64,000 bases of DNA. Origin: Alcanivorax sp. S6407. Its GTDB lineage: Bacteria; Pseudomonadota; Gammaproteobacteria; Pseudomonadales; Alcanivoracaceae. Position numbers and translations under genes: made by a program. The stretch's first letter is position 1, and every line of letters starts with the position of its first letter. The DNA is taken from contig NZ_JALKBH010000002.1 in assembly GCF_023016115.1 (NCBI RefSeq), positions 62,001-126,000 on the forward strand, written 5' to 3'. Shown one piece after another: positions 46,593-56,752 of this stretch. The notes beneath the pieces were generated by a model. The model was not told where the DNA came from, did not search any database, and saw only the letters and a program-made list of their open reading frames with translations.

Positions 46593-47714
46593 TCAGTTCT
46601 CCTGGTCCTGCAATACCGGCAGAAAATAGGTATCCGGTGCTTCCGGATCAAAAATCTCGTGGCTCCAGAACAGCGTCATCAGCTCATCCTCGCCCACATT
46701 GGTAATGCTGTGGGTATGCAGAGCGGGCATGTCGATATACACCGGCTTGTCACCGGATACCCGGAATTCCTTCACCTCGTCATCAAACAGACGGCGCAGA
46801 CGAATCACCGCCTCCCCGCGAATCACCAGGAAGCGCTCCACCTTCTCAAAATGGAAGTGGTTACCGCGGGTGATGCCCGGCTTGGTGGTAGACAGGAACG
46901 CCTGCCCGCCGTTATCCGTCTTCACAGCCTCGAACAGCGAACCCCGATCATCCGTATGCAGCGTCAGCTCGCTGGGGTAAAAGTCCGGGTACATGAAAGA
47001 ACGCAGCGTGTTGAACAGCTGAAGCTCGAAGCGATCACGCAGGTCGGGAATCACATTACTGGTATAGCTGTCGTGCATGGCGATCAGCTTGCCAGCTACT
47101 TCCGCGACCGGAATGTGCCGCCCCTTGAGGCGGAGCTCACCGGTTTCGCCTCTGCCAACCGCATCCACAATGCGAGCACAGATATCCTGAGTGTGGATCA
47201 ATTCCAGCTTGCCACTGCCATTGATGCTCAACGGCTCTCCGTTCGCGATCTGGTGACAGAAGGTAAATACTGCTGAGTTATAGAAAGGCCGGCCACATTC
47301 ACCGAATACATGAGGCAACACCAGCTCGGTGTAGCGCGCAGAACACCCTTCAGACCAGGCGCGGAAGATCGCATCAGCACCAGCCTTGCCACGACCGTAG
47401 GCATTACCCGCCGTCTTGTGGGTGCTGTTGGAGTACACCAGATGAGGGCTGCCCCCGGTCTCGGCCAGAGCATCAGTCAAGCGTTGAGCCAGGGCGATAT
47501 TGCCTTCTTCCTGCTCTTTCTCTTCGGCACGATTGATACCAGCGCAATGCACCACCACGTCAGCACCTTGCAGAGCCTGTTTCAGGGTAGCATCGTCATT
47601 GAACCCCTCACGATCCAGCGCCACCACACCGTCTTTCCAGCCATCCAGAGTGCTGAGATGGCAACGAAGATGCCAACCCAGAAGACCTGCAGCACCGGTA
47701 ATCACCGTTTTCAT
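46593..47714 (-). CDS. fnlB: FnlB/WbjC: SDR reductase fused to a cupin domain
   Basis: 373 residues: N-terminal SDR (VITGAAGLLGWHLRCHL, YSNSTHKTAGNAYGRGKAGA) and a C-terminal cupin from about 250 (TLHTDDRGSLFEAVKTDNGG, TRGNHFHFEKVERFLVI, DMPALHTHSITNVGEDEL). The cupin histidines are intact. This fusion is specific to FnlB/WbjC, which epimerises at C3 and reduces the 4-keto intermediate in UDP-L-FucNAc synthesis. ATG 47714 has GAGG upstream. Confidence 0.94.
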   Translation of the reverse strand: MKTVITGAAGLLGWHLRCHLSTLDGWKDGVVALDREGFNDDATLKQALQGADVVVHCAGINRAEEKEQEEGNIALAQRLTDALAETGGSPHLVYSNSTHKTAGNAYGRGKAGADAIFRAWSEGCSARYTELVLPHVFGECGRPFYNSAVFTFCHQIANGEPLSINGSGKLELIHTQDICARIVDAVGRGETGELRLKGRHIPVAEVAGKLIAMHDSYTSNVIPDLRDRFELQLFNTLRSFMYPDFYPSELTLHTDDRGSLFEAVKTDNGGQAFLSTTKPGITRGNHFHFEKVERFLVIRGEAVIRLRRLFDDEVKEFRVSGDKPVYIDMPALHTHSITNVGEDELMTLFWSHEIFDPEAPDTYFLPVLQDQEN

Positions 47715-47724
47715 AACCAACCTC

Positions 47725-48738
47725 TTAGTCGTTCAACGCGGCCTGAACTTCAGGCAGGGACAACAGCAAGGCCTTCAGTTCGTCTGCCGAAAGCTGATGG
47801 GTATTATGGGAATGGTAATCTTCTGTAGCGGCCTCACTCACATCACCTTCGGTGAAGAACTTGGCATAATTCAGGTCCCGGCTGTCATAACTGACCCGGA
47901 AGTAATCCCCCATGTCCTCGGAACGCAGCAACTCCTCAGCACTGGCCAGGGTCTCGTAAAGCTTTTCCCCATGGCGCCAGCCAATCACCTTGATCTCATT
48001 GTCAGCATCGAAGATCTCCAACAAGGCTTTGGCAAGCTGATGCACGGTGCAGGCAGGCGCCTTGCGAATGAAGATATCGCCCTGACAGGCATTCTCGAAA
48101 GCAAAGTTGACCAGCTCGATCGCGTCCTGGAGAGACAACATGAAGCGGGTCATGGTCGGCTCGGTAATGGTCAGCGGCTGGCCTTCCTTGATCTGCTTGA
48201 TAAACAGGGGAATCACAGACCCCCGCGAACACATCACATTGCCATAACGCACACAGGAGATGACCGTTTCGTCCTCACCCAGCTGACGGCTGGAGGCCTG
48301 CGCCACCTTTTCCATCATTGCCTTGGACATGCCCATGGCGTTCACCGGCATCACCGCCTTGTCGGTGCTGAGACAAACCAGGCTTTTCACCCCGGCCGCC
48401 ACCGCACTGTCGATGACATTCTGGCTGCCAATGATGTTGGTCTTAACTGCTTCCATCGGGAAAAACTCACAGGAGGGTACCTGCTTGAGCGCAGCTGCAT
48501 GGAACACGAGGTTTACACCTCGCATGGCCTTGTCCACAGCGGCACGATCACGCACATCACCTATATAGAATTTCAATTCCTGGCGGCCGTAAGCAATCCG
48601 CATTTCTTCCTGCTTGGCTTCATCGCGGCTCAGGATACGAATTTCCTTGCAACCTCCGGCCAGTAGCTTGTTAACCATGGTCTTGCCAAAGGAACCCGTA
48701 CCACCGGTGACCAGCACAACAGCTTGATTAATATCCAT
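47725..48738 (-). CDS. fnlA: FnlA/WbjB: UDP-GlcNAc 4,6-dehydratase/5-epimerase
   Basis: 337-residue cytosolic SDR: VLVTGGTGSFGKTMVNKLL, FHAAALKQVPSCEFFPMEAV, LSTDKAVMPVNAMGMSKAMM with the MxxxK active pair, RYGNVMCSRGSVIPLF. This is the soluble short form that makes the first intermediate of the L-FucNAc pathway, separate from the membrane WbpM-type enzyme downstream. The start MDINQAVV at 48738 is preceded by GAGAGA. First of the fnlABC-wbuB unit. Confidence 0.94.
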   Translation of the reverse strand: MDINQAVVLVTGGTGSFGKTMVNKLLAGGCKEIRILSRDEAKQEEMRIAYGRQELKFYIGDVRDRAAVDKAMRGVNLVFHAAALKQVPSCEFFPMEAVKTNIIGSQNVIDSAVAAGVKSLVCLSTDKAVMPVNAMGMSKAMMEKVAQASSRQLGEDETVISCVRYGNVMCSRGSVIPLFIKQIKEGQPLTITEPTMTRFMLSLQDAIELVNFAFENACQGDIFIRKAPACTVHQLAKALLEIFDADNEIKVIGWRHGEKLYETLASAEELLRSEDMGDYFRVSYDSRDLNYAKFFTEGDVSEAATEDYHSHNTHQLSADELKALLLSLPEVQAALND

Positions 48739-48782
48739 ACGTTCTCTCGATTTCTCGCACATAACGCCCTAACAAGGCGTCT

Positions 48783-49550
48783 TTACAGCAATTTTTTGAT
48801 ATACGGAACACAAAGCACAAAGGTAGCGACATATCGCATGCGCCTAACCCAATGCAATCGTGACCAGTTCTTCCGCAAAAACTGAATCTTGCCAATCATT
48901 TGCCGTTTGGCATTACGGGTAATCCGATCATTGGCATCATGAACAATGTCAATGAATATGCCCTTGCCAATTGATGCATCGGAGAATTCTGACGCACGCA
49001 AAAAAAGATCCGTATCCTGCCCTGCAACCAGTTGCGGATCCCATCCTCCAATCCGGTCGAACAGCTTGCGCCTCATCAACGTACAGGAGGTATTGACTGT
49101 CTGCCCATAACGCGCCAGATAATCATGGAGATTGTCACCTTGCATTGAGGCGACCGACACTGATTCCTGACTGATATTTCTCGCCTCCAGAAACACGATA
49201 TCCCTTACACCGTCTTGCCGGATGAAGCCAACGACATCCTTGAACACAGAGGGTTCGACCACGTCATCGTCATCAATGAACCACAACCACTCGGAATCAA
49301 TACACTCTGCCCCTCGATTGCGCGCATTCGGCGCCCCCTGATTGCGATCAAAAAACTCGAATTGGGCAAAGGGATAAAGGCGAGAAAGCCGTGCCAGCTC
49401 GCTTTTAACTGACCTCCGGCTGGCATCATCAATTACCACAAAGGCGGCCTCCTCAACGACTCCCGAAGCTGAAAAAGCCTTGAGCAACCGCTCAAGGTTT
49501 TCAGAGCGATTGAACGTTGGAACAACAATAGCGAGCAATGGTAATGCCAT
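48783..49550 (-). CDS. Family 2 glycosyltransferase
   Basis: 255 residues: LAIVVPTFNRSENLERLLKA, NARNRGAECIDSEWLWFIDD then DDVVEPSVF (DxD metal site around residue 95), and VAGQDTDLFLRASEF in the acceptor half. The C-terminus is basic and hydrophobic (RRMRYVATFVLCVPYIKKLL), suggesting peripheral membrane attachment. Start ATG 49550 with GGAAGG. Sits between algC and fnlA; the sugar is unknown. Confidence 0.88.
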   Translation of the reverse strand: MALPLLAIVVPTFNRSENLERLLKAFSASGVVEEAAFVVIDDASRRSVKSELARLSRLYPFAQFEFFDRNQGAPNARNRGAECIDSEWLWFIDDDDVVEPSVFKDVVGFIRQDGVRDIVFLEARNISQESVSVASMQGDNLHDYLARYGQTVNTSCTLMRRKLFDRIGGWDPQLVAGQDTDLFLRASEFSDASIGKGIFIDIVHDANDRITRNAKRQMIGKIQFLRKNWSRLHWVRRMRYVATFVLCVPYIKKLL

Positions 49551-49656
49551 GCACCCTTCCACTTCGTATTTATTCTTGCCCTTACCGTTTTCCCTTCGCC
49601 ACTTTCCTGCGCATCAGGGCACTCCAACACCAGAGGCAAACCTGATCGACATAGCG

Positions 49657-51030
49657 CTACGAGGCAGCCATGGCCTCATCGACATTTTTCTCAAACAATC
49701 GGCGAATCCTGTCTAGCGACGCCTCATTCTCAGCCTCAAACCGCAAAACAAGTTTGGGAGAGGTATTTGACGCTCGGCAAAGACCCCAGCCGTCGGCATA
49801 GTCCATCCGGATACCATCAATCACGCGGCGCTCGCCCTCGCCAAAATCTGCCTGATTCTGCAGGTAGTCGACGATGGCAAACTTGTTTTCCTCGGTAACA
49901 TCAATATTGATTTCCGGGGTGGTGCAAAGGGACGGGTAGCCATCGAAAAGGGCATCCGCATCGCCATCAGAGCGGCTGATAATGCCAAGAATCCGGGCCG
50001 CTGCTACCAGCGCATCATCAAACCCATACCAGTCTTCGGCAAAGAAGATATGGCCGCTCATCTCCCCCGCCAGCAAGGCCCCGGTTTCTTTCATACGCGC
50101 CTTGATCAGGGAGTGGCCGGTCTGCCACATCTCCGGCTCACCGCCGGCCTGGCGGATCACTTCGAACAATGTACCGGTGCACTTCACATCGAAGATCACT
50201 TTGGCGCCCGGATTGCGGCTCACCATATCCTCGGCCAGCGCCATCAGCAGGATATCCGGGTAAACGACTTCACCTGCCGGGGTAATCACCCCAACCCGGT
50301 CACCGTCGCCATCAAAGGCCAACCCCAGGTCGGCTTTCTCTTGCTTCACTTTGGCAATCAGGTCTTTAAGGTTCTTCAGATCACCCGGATCCGGATGATG
50401 ATTGGGGAAGGTACCGTCTACCTCGGTGAACAGTGGCACCACCTCACAGCCCAGCGCAGCCAGGGCATCAGGAGCCTGAACCCCGGTAATGCCGTTACCG
50501 CAGTCCACCACTACCTTCATGGGTCGAGCCAGGGAGTGAGCAGCAAGAAAGGCTTCCTGGTACGCCGTCAGCACCTCGGTTTCCTGATAATTGCCAGCAG
50601 CAGCAGACACCAGATCATCTTCAACAATCCGTTGATGCAGCGATTGAATGCGATCACCGGACAATGTGGTGCCATCAATCACGATCTTGAAGCCATTGTA
50701 GTTGCCTGGATTATGGCTCCCGGTCAACATCACCCCGGAATTAAGCCCATCCAGGTGGTAGGTGGCGAAATACAGTGCGGGGGTGGGGACCATTCCCACA
50801 TCCACGACATCACAGCCGGTCGCACGGATGCCGTCACTCAGAGCCTTCACCAGCGCTGGCCCGGAAAGCCGGCCATCACGGGCCACAGCAATAGCCTTCT
50901 GCCCCTGAGCCAGCACCTCGGAACCGATACTGCGGCCGATCTGGTACGCCCACTCATCCGTCAGGGTCTCGCCATAGATGCCGCGAATGTCATAGGCCCG
51001 GAAAATGGAAGCGGGAATGGGGTTACTCAT
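49657..51030 (-). CDS. algC: Phosphomannomutase/phosphoglucomutase AlgC
   Basis: 457 residues, close to P. aeruginosa AlgC (463). FRAYDIRGIYGETLTDEWAY at the N-terminus, phosphoserine loop TGSHNP near residue 109, metal site FDGDGDRVG near 245, sugar-binding GEMSGHIFF and the C-terminal RASNTSPKLVLRFEA phosphate-binding loop. Interconverts mannose- and glucose-6-P with their 1-phosphates, feeding the galU/galE nucleotide sugars. The start MSNPIPAS at 51030 matches the family; the open frame to 51057 is not needed. Confidence 0.95.
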   Translation of the reverse strand: MSNPIPASIFRAYDIRGIYGETLTDEWAYQIGRSIGSEVLAQGQKAIAVARDGRLSGPALVKALSDGIRATGCDVVDVGMVPTPALYFATYHLDGLNSGVMLTGSHNPGNYNGFKIVIDGTTLSGDRIQSLHQRIVEDDLVSAAAGNYQETEVLTAYQEAFLAAHSLARPMKVVVDCGNGITGVQAPDALAALGCEVVPLFTEVDGTFPNHHPDPGDLKNLKDLIAKVKQEKADLGLAFDGDGDRVGVITPAGEVVYPDILLMALAEDMVSRNPGAKVIFDVKCTGTLFEVIRQAGGEPEMWQTGHSLIKARMKETGALLAGEMSGHIFFAEDWYGFDDALVAAARILGIISRSDGDADALFDGYPSLCTTPEINIDVTEENKFAIVDYLQNQADFGEGERRVIDGIRMDYADGWGLCRASNTSPKLVLRFEAENEASLDRIRRLFEKNVDEAMAAS

Positions 51031-51068
51031 TGGGGACTCATCCTGATCGTCTGCCAATCACTCAAGGA

Positions 51069-51104
51069 GGCAATCATACGTGAAAACCGGGGGAATCGCA
51101 GGTG
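51069..51104. repeat. Flanking direct repeat, left copy
   Basis: GGCAATCATACG, then AAAAC and GAATCGCAGG; 29 of 34 bases match the segment at 54985. The block between the two copies contains only the two GT4 genes and the flippase. A second shared piece, CCCGCAGAXATCA, is at 51148 and 55093. Confidence 0.7.
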
Positions 51105-51226
51105 TGTCACAAGAAGGAGTCAGAGGCAGCGAGAACGTCAGCCGATACCCGCAGACATCAAGACCGCCCCCCCTCTGCATAGTCATTGCCAATCAGCGGG
51201 TGTAGCACCACGGGCGATAATGCGGC

Positions 51227-52363
51227 TTAATCGCCCTTACCCAGAAAACCCCGAATCGTATCTAATAGGTTGAAATAACGAATTGAAAAGTCGCCATATT
51301 TATTGATCACCCGCTCCGCCTTGCTTTCATCAAAAGCATACCTACCCTCAAGAACACCATGAATCACATTCACAGCATCTTCTGGCGAGTTTGGGTCAAA
51401 GTAATATGCGGCATCTTCGCAAACATCCCGGGCAAAATCCCGGTCACTGCATAGAAGCACTTTTTTGGCTGCAAGGGCCTCAAGGTAGGAAGTGGAAAAA
51501 GTTTCCAGCAGAGTAGGCATGAAGACAATCTCCGACTCTCGGTAAATTTCGGGAGCGGAGTCATAGCTGTAAGGCCCGATATTCACGATATCAGCACTCA
51601 TGGAGGAGAAATCCGTTTGTTCTATGCGTCTGGCCAGGCCCGATCGCTTATCCACGGTCACAACAAACCGAACCTGGACATCCCCCCCCCCAGCGCCCCC
51701 TTCTGAAAGCAGATCGCAGACAGGAAATAGCAGATCAAGGTTTTTGTGTGGATAATCCGCCGCCGGGCACAATATTCTGACAACGTCTGAAGATATAACC
51801 GAGCCCTTTCCCTGAAAACCGGCAAGAAAGGATTTCCCGATAGCATTGGCAACAACAGCGGACTTTTTAGCCGGCACACAAAGGCTTGAACAGTAACCCT
51901 TCCGTGCAGAGTCAGTCTGAAAAATGAAATAATCACCTTCAAAGCGTGAATATAGCCGCTTCAAAAGTGTCTTCAGATAAAAGACAGCACCATCTGTTAG
52001 TGATCGCCCCTTGAAAAAGATATCCCTCGTCGCATGAGTAATAAAGCCATCACTAATACCCAGGACATGAGGAGATGAAAATCGAAAGTAGGTGGGCCCG
52101 GCCATGGAGTAAACCACATCCGGGCAAAACTCTCGCTCAATGGCGGCGATGGATACCCTGACAGATTTTGACTTGAGAGGATGATCCAAAACATGAATGG
52201 CAGGATCACTCACTCCCCACCCGTCAAGAACCGCCATTACCTGAGGAGAAATAAGGAATTGGAACTGATTGCTGGAGTCATTCAGTGCATGTGCAACGAA
52301 ATTGGCAGCATTCTGAATGGCGCCACCTTTCACATTTACCAAGCAGTTAAAGAGAATCTTCAT
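51227..52363 (-). CDS. Family 4 glycosyltransferase
   Basis: 378 residues with a GT-B fold: MKILFNCLVNVKGGAIQNAA at the N-terminus, then VRILCPAADYPHKNLDLLFP at the domain border, and VFMPTLLETFSTSYLEALA, the E-x7-E type donor site of GT4 enzymes. The start overlaps the upstream gene stop by four bases. Part of a visibly AT-richer block (51.2-54.8 kb). Sugar specificity cannot be told. Confidence 0.85.
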   Translation of the reverse strand: MKILFNCLVNVKGGAIQNAANFVAHALNDSSNQFQFLISPQVMAVLDGWGVSDPAIHVLDHPLKSKSVRVSIAAIEREFCPDVVYSMAGPTYFRFSSPHVLGISDGFITHATRDIFFKGRSLTDGAVFYLKTLLKRLYSRFEGDYFIFQTDSARKGYCSSLCVPAKKSAVVANAIGKSFLAGFQGKGSVISSDVVRILCPAADYPHKNLDLLFPVCDLLSEGGAGGGDVQVRFVVTVDKRSGLARRIEQTDFSSMSADIVNIGPYSYDSAPEIYRESEIVFMPTLLETFSTSYLEALAAKKVLLCSDRDFARDVCEDAAYYFDPNSPEDAVNVIHGVLEGRYAFDESKAERVINKYGDFSIRYFNLLDTIRGFLGKGD

Positions 52364-53496
52364 TTAGCCGCCTTTACACATTTGATGAAATCGACCAACC
52401 CCTTTGCTCCGCACTCCCACAAAAAGTTCTCGCGGGCCATTCTCGCCGAGGCCTCTTTCATTGAGTCAAGGGTCTCCGGGGCCAGATTCTCGAAGAAATC
52501 CATCAGATGTTCCGTCAGGTCGGCATCGCGCTTTACGACGAATGCGGTTTGCGAATTACAGTATTCAGCGATATCTCCCACAGCATTGGTGAGAAGAGGC
52601 ACACCGGCAGCCCAGCTTTCCGATGCTTTTGTGGGAAATCCCGCCAGCGCATACCGTTCCTGATCCCGGAACAGTACAGAAAAATCTGCTGTCTTGTAGG
52701 CGTTCTGAACCACTTCTGCTGGAACTCGGCCTTTACAACTAACAAAATCGGCAGCCTCCCCGAGTTTCTTCCTGACCTCTTCCGGGGACGGCCCATAGAT
52801 ATCAAATTGAATGGGGATAGAGTACCGGGTCACAGCATGCTGAACCGCTTTTGCAACATCTTCCACGGAGTCCTTCTGCCCCATATTACCTGCATAAACA
52901 AGACGAATCGCGTCTTCCTGCTTTTTGTAAGGGCCAGAAATTGATTCAACCATTGCAGGAACCCTGATGACATTAGCGCCTCTTTCCCTGAAATACCGCT
53001 CCAGATAGCGGCTAATGACAATAACGTTTTTATAAAGCGGATAAACAACCCGCATTCTCAACATATTTTCAAATGCCGCCAGCCCAAACCGCCCACCAGG
53101 CAAATGAGAAGACTGATACCACTCCGTGGAATCGATAACAGCATGAAAACGGAAGATACGAGAAAGAAGCAGCAACGAAAGAGCAAAGAATGCTGACGGG
53201 TTGTAGGCAATAACGACGCCCTCATTAAGAGATTTCCGCTCCCTTATAATCAGTGAAAGTGCCCGCCAGCCCATAAAAACAAAATTCATAGCTCGAAAAA
53301 CAACGTTATTGTCGTTTCTGTCAATATCAGCAGAGGAGCGATATTGACAGCCATCGATAACGCCGCCCGTGTCTCCTCCCCATGAGATGAACGATACCGT
53401 CTCACCACCACTGACAATTCCCTTGGCCACCTGCCGAACCCGCTTGGCTGCGGCATCATGGTCAGGCAACCGAAATGCACCTGTGTAGATGATCAC
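52360..53496 (-). CDS. Family 4 glycosyltransferase
   Basis: 378 residues: MIIYTGAFRLPDHDAAAKRV, IAYNPSAFFALSLLLLSRIF and IDSTEWYQSSHLPGGRFG in the acceptor domain; LVYAGNMGQKDSVEDVAKAV and FDIYGPSPEEV at the start of the C-terminal nucleotide-sugar domain; FPTKASESWAAGVPLLTN as donor loop. Likely adds one sugar of the repeat unit at the inner face of the membrane. Gene order flippase-GT-GT on one transcript. Confidence 0.85.
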   Translation of the reverse strand: MIIYTGAFRLPDHDAAAKRVRQVAKGIVSGGETVSFISWGGDTGGVIDGCQYRSSADIDRNDNNVVFRAMNFVFMGWRALSLIIRERKSLNEGVVIAYNPSAFFALSLLLLSRIFRFHAVIDSTEWYQSSHLPGGRFGLAAFENMLRMRVVYPLYKNVIVISRYLERYFRERGANVIRVPAMVESISGPYKKQEDAIRLVYAGNMGQKDSVEDVAKAVQHAVTRYSIPIQFDIYGPSPEEVRKKLGEAADFVSCKGRVPAEVVQNAYKTADFSVLFRDQERYALAGFPTKASESWAAGVPLLTNAVGDIAEYCNSQTAFVVKRDADLTEHLMDFFENLAPETLDSMKEASARMARENFLWECGAKGLVDFIKCVKAAK

Positions 53497-53569
53497 TCTT
53501 GGCTATCTCCTGAATTGAAACAGGAGAAAAGATCAAAAGACGGATTTAACGCACACATGAGATTCACTG

Positions 53570-54778
53570 CTATATTGCCTCCTGTCTTGAGGACAGCTTG
53601 AATTTCAGCCATACCAGACTTGCCAGCGCAACATTCTGCATCACCCCGATGCCTGCCAGCCCCCTTGCCATATCCCTGTATGAAAAAGAGTCATTACCCA
53701 CGAAAAACAGTCCCAGAATCAACAAAACAATCACCATATCCACGGCAAACTGAATGTATTGCATACCGTAAATACGGCATGCAGCACGGTATGGTGACGA
53801 CCCCACCAGAACAACCGCCCAAAGACAGATATATTTTGCTGTCCAGACACTGTCTCCCCAGTCATTTATCTGAACATATGGCTCGATAACGTATAGAGAA
53901 CCGAAAAGCATCACCGCAAAAGCTGCGAACACAGGCATCAGCACTAAAGGGTTAACAAACCTGCTATCAAAAAGCGCCCAACGCTCTCGTTTACCGTATG
54001 CATATTGAATATAAGAAACAATCGCGCCAAGCACGACCGCCGCTGGCGGCATGACAAAGCGCTGGGCCATCCCGAATTGACCTGCAAAATATGCCCCCCA
54101 ATAAATCGGAATCAGGATGATTGGTAAATTGAGAGCAGCCAGGGACATCAATTCCTGAGCAGTACCCATCAGGGAAAAGTGCGAGTACTTGCGCAAAAGC
54201 GGCATAAAGTCCCGGAAATGAATTCTGCCTGAAAACATCGATGGTTCATTGAGCACAACCAGGAAAAAAATAATGGCCATCAGCTCCCCAGCCAACAGTC
54301 CTGCTACCAGCCCCTGCTCCCACACAAATGCCATCGCAAACTGAACCGCCACGATTGAAACCGCCCTGATCACCAGCCCCCGGCTAATTCCCTTGAAGTG
54401 TCCCCGCCACACAAGAATGCTTCTGACAACAGCGGACACCCCCACCAACAAAGAAGCCAACATGCATGCGAAGGGTAACCAGTCAGAAGATATCAGCCCA
54501 TAAACCAGCAGCAAGCCCGATAGTGCCCCGGATAGTAGTAGATTCACTTTAAGCGCAGAAAGAATATCCCTGACCTGCGTATCTTCGGTGCACACCGTAA
54601 TCGCATGTTGTAACTGCAAAGTAGCGACCACCGCCGCCAACGTTGAGACCGATACCACCAGGAAATAGAAACCAAAGTCGTTCGGCGAATAATGCAGAGC
54701 AAGTACCGGCAGTGCCGACAGCTGAATCAATTGACCTAGCCCGGTTCCAAATACCAGTTGAAGGATTTTTTTTATCAC
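53570..54778 (-). CDS. wzx: Wzx-like oligosaccharide flippase
   Basis: 402 residues, about 12 predicted membrane helices spread over the full length, starting MIKKILQLVFGTGLGQLIQL as in many polysaccharide flippases (MATE/MOP superfamily). It would turn undecaprenyl-linked repeat units to the periplasmic face. The symbol is by analogy: Wzx proteins share little sequence, and the call rests on topology and locus. The region 54779-55102 before it is AT-rich at first and then carries the direct-repeat copy; I see no other gene there. Confidence 0.85.
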   Translation of the reverse strand: MIKKILQLVFGTGLGQLIQLSALPVLALHYSPNDFGFYFLVVSVSTLAAVVATLQLQHAITVCTEDTQVRDILSALKVNLLLSGALSGLLLVYGLISSDWLPFACMLASLLVGVSAVVRSILVWRGHFKGISRGLVIRAVSIVAVQFAMAFVWEQGLVAGLLAGELMAIIFFLVVLNEPSMFSGRIHFRDFMPLLRKYSHFSLMGTAQELMSLAALNLPIILIPIYWGAYFAGQFGMAQRFVMPPAAVVLGAIVSYIQYAYGKRERWALFDSRFVNPLVLMPVFAAFAVMLFGSLYVIEPYVQINDWGDSVWTAKYICLWAVVLVGSSPYRAACRIYGMQYIQFAVDMVIVLLILGLFFVGNDSFSYRDMARGLAGIGVMQNVALASLVWLKFKLSSRQEAI

Positions 54779-54984
54779 TTATAACACCCAAACGCCCTAT
54801 TCACTGGTCGAATGATGCGTCTCGTCACTGACATAATCGACGTTATAACAGTTTACTTCTGAAAACCGTATTTGATCACCGGTAAGGAAGCTGCCTTTGA
54901 GGCTAAACCTGAAAGGCAATCTCTGCGATGCAATTGTGGTTGTCACCAGCCAGGCTGAGGGCCCTGTCCCAAGGCCTCCTGGCA

Positions 54985-55020
54985 GGCAATCATACGCCAA
55001 AACAGGTGAAATCGCAGGAT
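54985..55020. repeat. Flanking direct repeat, right copy
   Basis: Partner of 51069-51104 (GGCAATCATACG ... AAAAC ... AATCGCAGG). It lies just past the pgi stop codon, so the two copies bracket the flippase/GT4 block between pgi and algC. Confidence 0.7.
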
Positions 55021-55102
55021 TCAGAAACACCGGCATCGAGGTCGAACGAACGCCTACAGGGACACAGAGCGTTACTGGGACGGTATCTCCAGCCCGCAGA
55101 GA

Positions 55103-56749
55103 TCAGCTGGAACGTTGCTTGTTGGCAACATATCGGGCCAGCGCCATGGAAGAGGCATCAAGACCGGTGGCAGACTCAGGATCGGCCAGCACCGCCAGCA
55201 TATCCGTGGCAATCACCTTGCCCATCTCTACTCCCCACTGATCAAAGGGGTTGATCCCCCAGATCACTGCCTGCACGAACACCTTGTGTTCATACATGGC
55301 CAGCAGAGTGCCCAACACCCGGGGAGAGAGCTCGTCCAGCACCAGCGTGGTACTGGGCTGGTTACCGTGGTACCGCTTGTAGGCCGGCAACGCCAGCGAA
55401 GGATCCAGCGCCCGTTCGCCCAGGGCCAGAAGCCGTGACTGCGCCAGACAGTTGGCATTGGAAAGCGCATGCTGGCACTCCAGTTCACACACCGATTCGG
55501 AATGCTCGTCCTCGGTATAGCGGCGAGCCGTCATCAGGAACTCACAGGCAATCGCCTGAGTGCCCTGGTGCAGTAGCTGAAAGAACGCATGCTGGGCATT
55601 GGGCCCCACCTCCCCCCAGATCACGGGGCAGGTGTCATACTCCACCGGCTCGCCAGAGCGGGACACGCTCTTGCCGTTGGATTCCATCTCCAACTGCTCC
55701 AGGTAAGCAGGCAAGTGCTTGAGACGCCCATCGTAGGGCAATACCGCCCGGGCGCGGATATCCAGGAAATTGATATTCCACACATCCACCAGGGCCAGCA
55801 TCACCGGAATATTGTCTCTCCAGGGCTGCGTTCGGCAGTGCTGATCCATCTCATGGGCACCCGCCAGCATCTCACGGAAACCATCCATACCCACCGTCAA
55901 CGCGATCGGCATACCGATAGCCGACCACAGGGAATAACGGCCGCCAACCCATTCCCAGAACAGCAACTGATTGGTCGGCACGATGCCCCACTCCGACATT
56001 CGCTCCGCATTGGCGGAGATGCCGATAAAGTGGCAGCGAAGCAGAGACGCATCGTCATAATCCAGCCCCAACCCACGAGCCAGCCACTGCCGGGCCGTAT
56101 TGGCATTATGCAGAGTGTCCACGGTGGTAAACGACTTGGAAGACACCAGAAACAGCGTGGTGCGTGGATTCAGCTCCTGCAACACCTGGGAAACCTGGCT
56201 GCCATCCATGGACGATGCGAAATGCAGGCGGGGCCGGGATTGCCCCTGCGGAGGTTGGCTGGATTGCAACGCGAATGCAGCCATTAGCGGGCCAAGATCA
56301 GAGCCCCCTACCCCCACGTTAACCACATCAGTGATGGCATCGCCCTGCACACCGCGCCAATGCCCCTGAAGGATCCGGTTGACCATACTTTCCATGCGGG
56401 AAAGCTGCTCATGGACCAGCGGCGCCTTGTCGGCGGGCTCGCGCAAGCACCAGTGCTTGGCAGATCGACCTTCCGTACAATTCACCTCGGCGCCACCAAA
56501 CAAGGCATCCACCCAGTGTTTCAGCTGGCGTTCATCGGCCAGTTTCACCAACAGATCCCGGCTTTCATCCGTCAGCCGCTGCTTGCTGAAATCTGCCAGC
56601 AACCCCGCCCCTGACAGGCTGAAACGCTCAAAGCGGTCCTTGTCCGACGCAAACAGATCCGCCAGATGCAAGGATTTGTCCTGTGCGGCACGCCGTGCCA
56701 GCTGTGACCAGATCGTACTGATAGTAAGAACGTCCTGTTCCGGAACCAT
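55103..56749 (-). CDS. pgi: Glucose-6-phosphate isomerase
   Basis: 548 residues (E. coli 549). [33 protein letters not shown], the Pgi signature [19 protein letters not shown], and the C-terminal [20 protein letters not shown] with GxxxxNPFDQxGVE pattern. Links fructose-6-P and glucose-6-P in glycolysis and nucleotide-sugar supply. Only three bases separate it from the upstream UGDH-like gene, so both are co-transcribed. Confidence 0.97.
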   Translation of the reverse strand: MVPEQDVLTISTIWSQLARRAAQDKSLHLADLFASDKDRFERFSLSGAGLLADFSKQRLTDESRDLLVKLADERQLKHWVDALFGGAEVNCTEGRSAKHWCLREPADKAPLVHEQLSRMESMVNRILQGHWRGVQGDAITDVVNVGVGGSDLGPLMAAFALQSSQPPQGQSRPRLHFASSMDGSQVSQVLQELNPRTTLFLVSSKSFTTVDTLHNANTARQWLARGLGLDYDDASLLRCHFIGISANAERMSEWGIVPTNQLLFWEWVGGRYSLWSAIGMPIALTVGMDGFREMLAGAHEMDQHCRTQPWRDNIPVMLALVDVWNINFLDIRARAVLPYDGRLKHLPAYLEQLEMESNGKSVSRSGEPVEYDTCPVIWGEVGPNAQHAFFQLLHQGTQAIACEFLMTARRYTEDEHSESVCELECQHALSNANCLAQSRLLALGERALDPSLALPAYKRYHGNQPSTTLVLDELSPRVLGTLLAMYEHKVFVQAVIWGINPFDQWGVEMGKVIATDMLAVLADPESATGLDASSMALARYVANKQRSS

Positions 56750-56752
56750 AAA

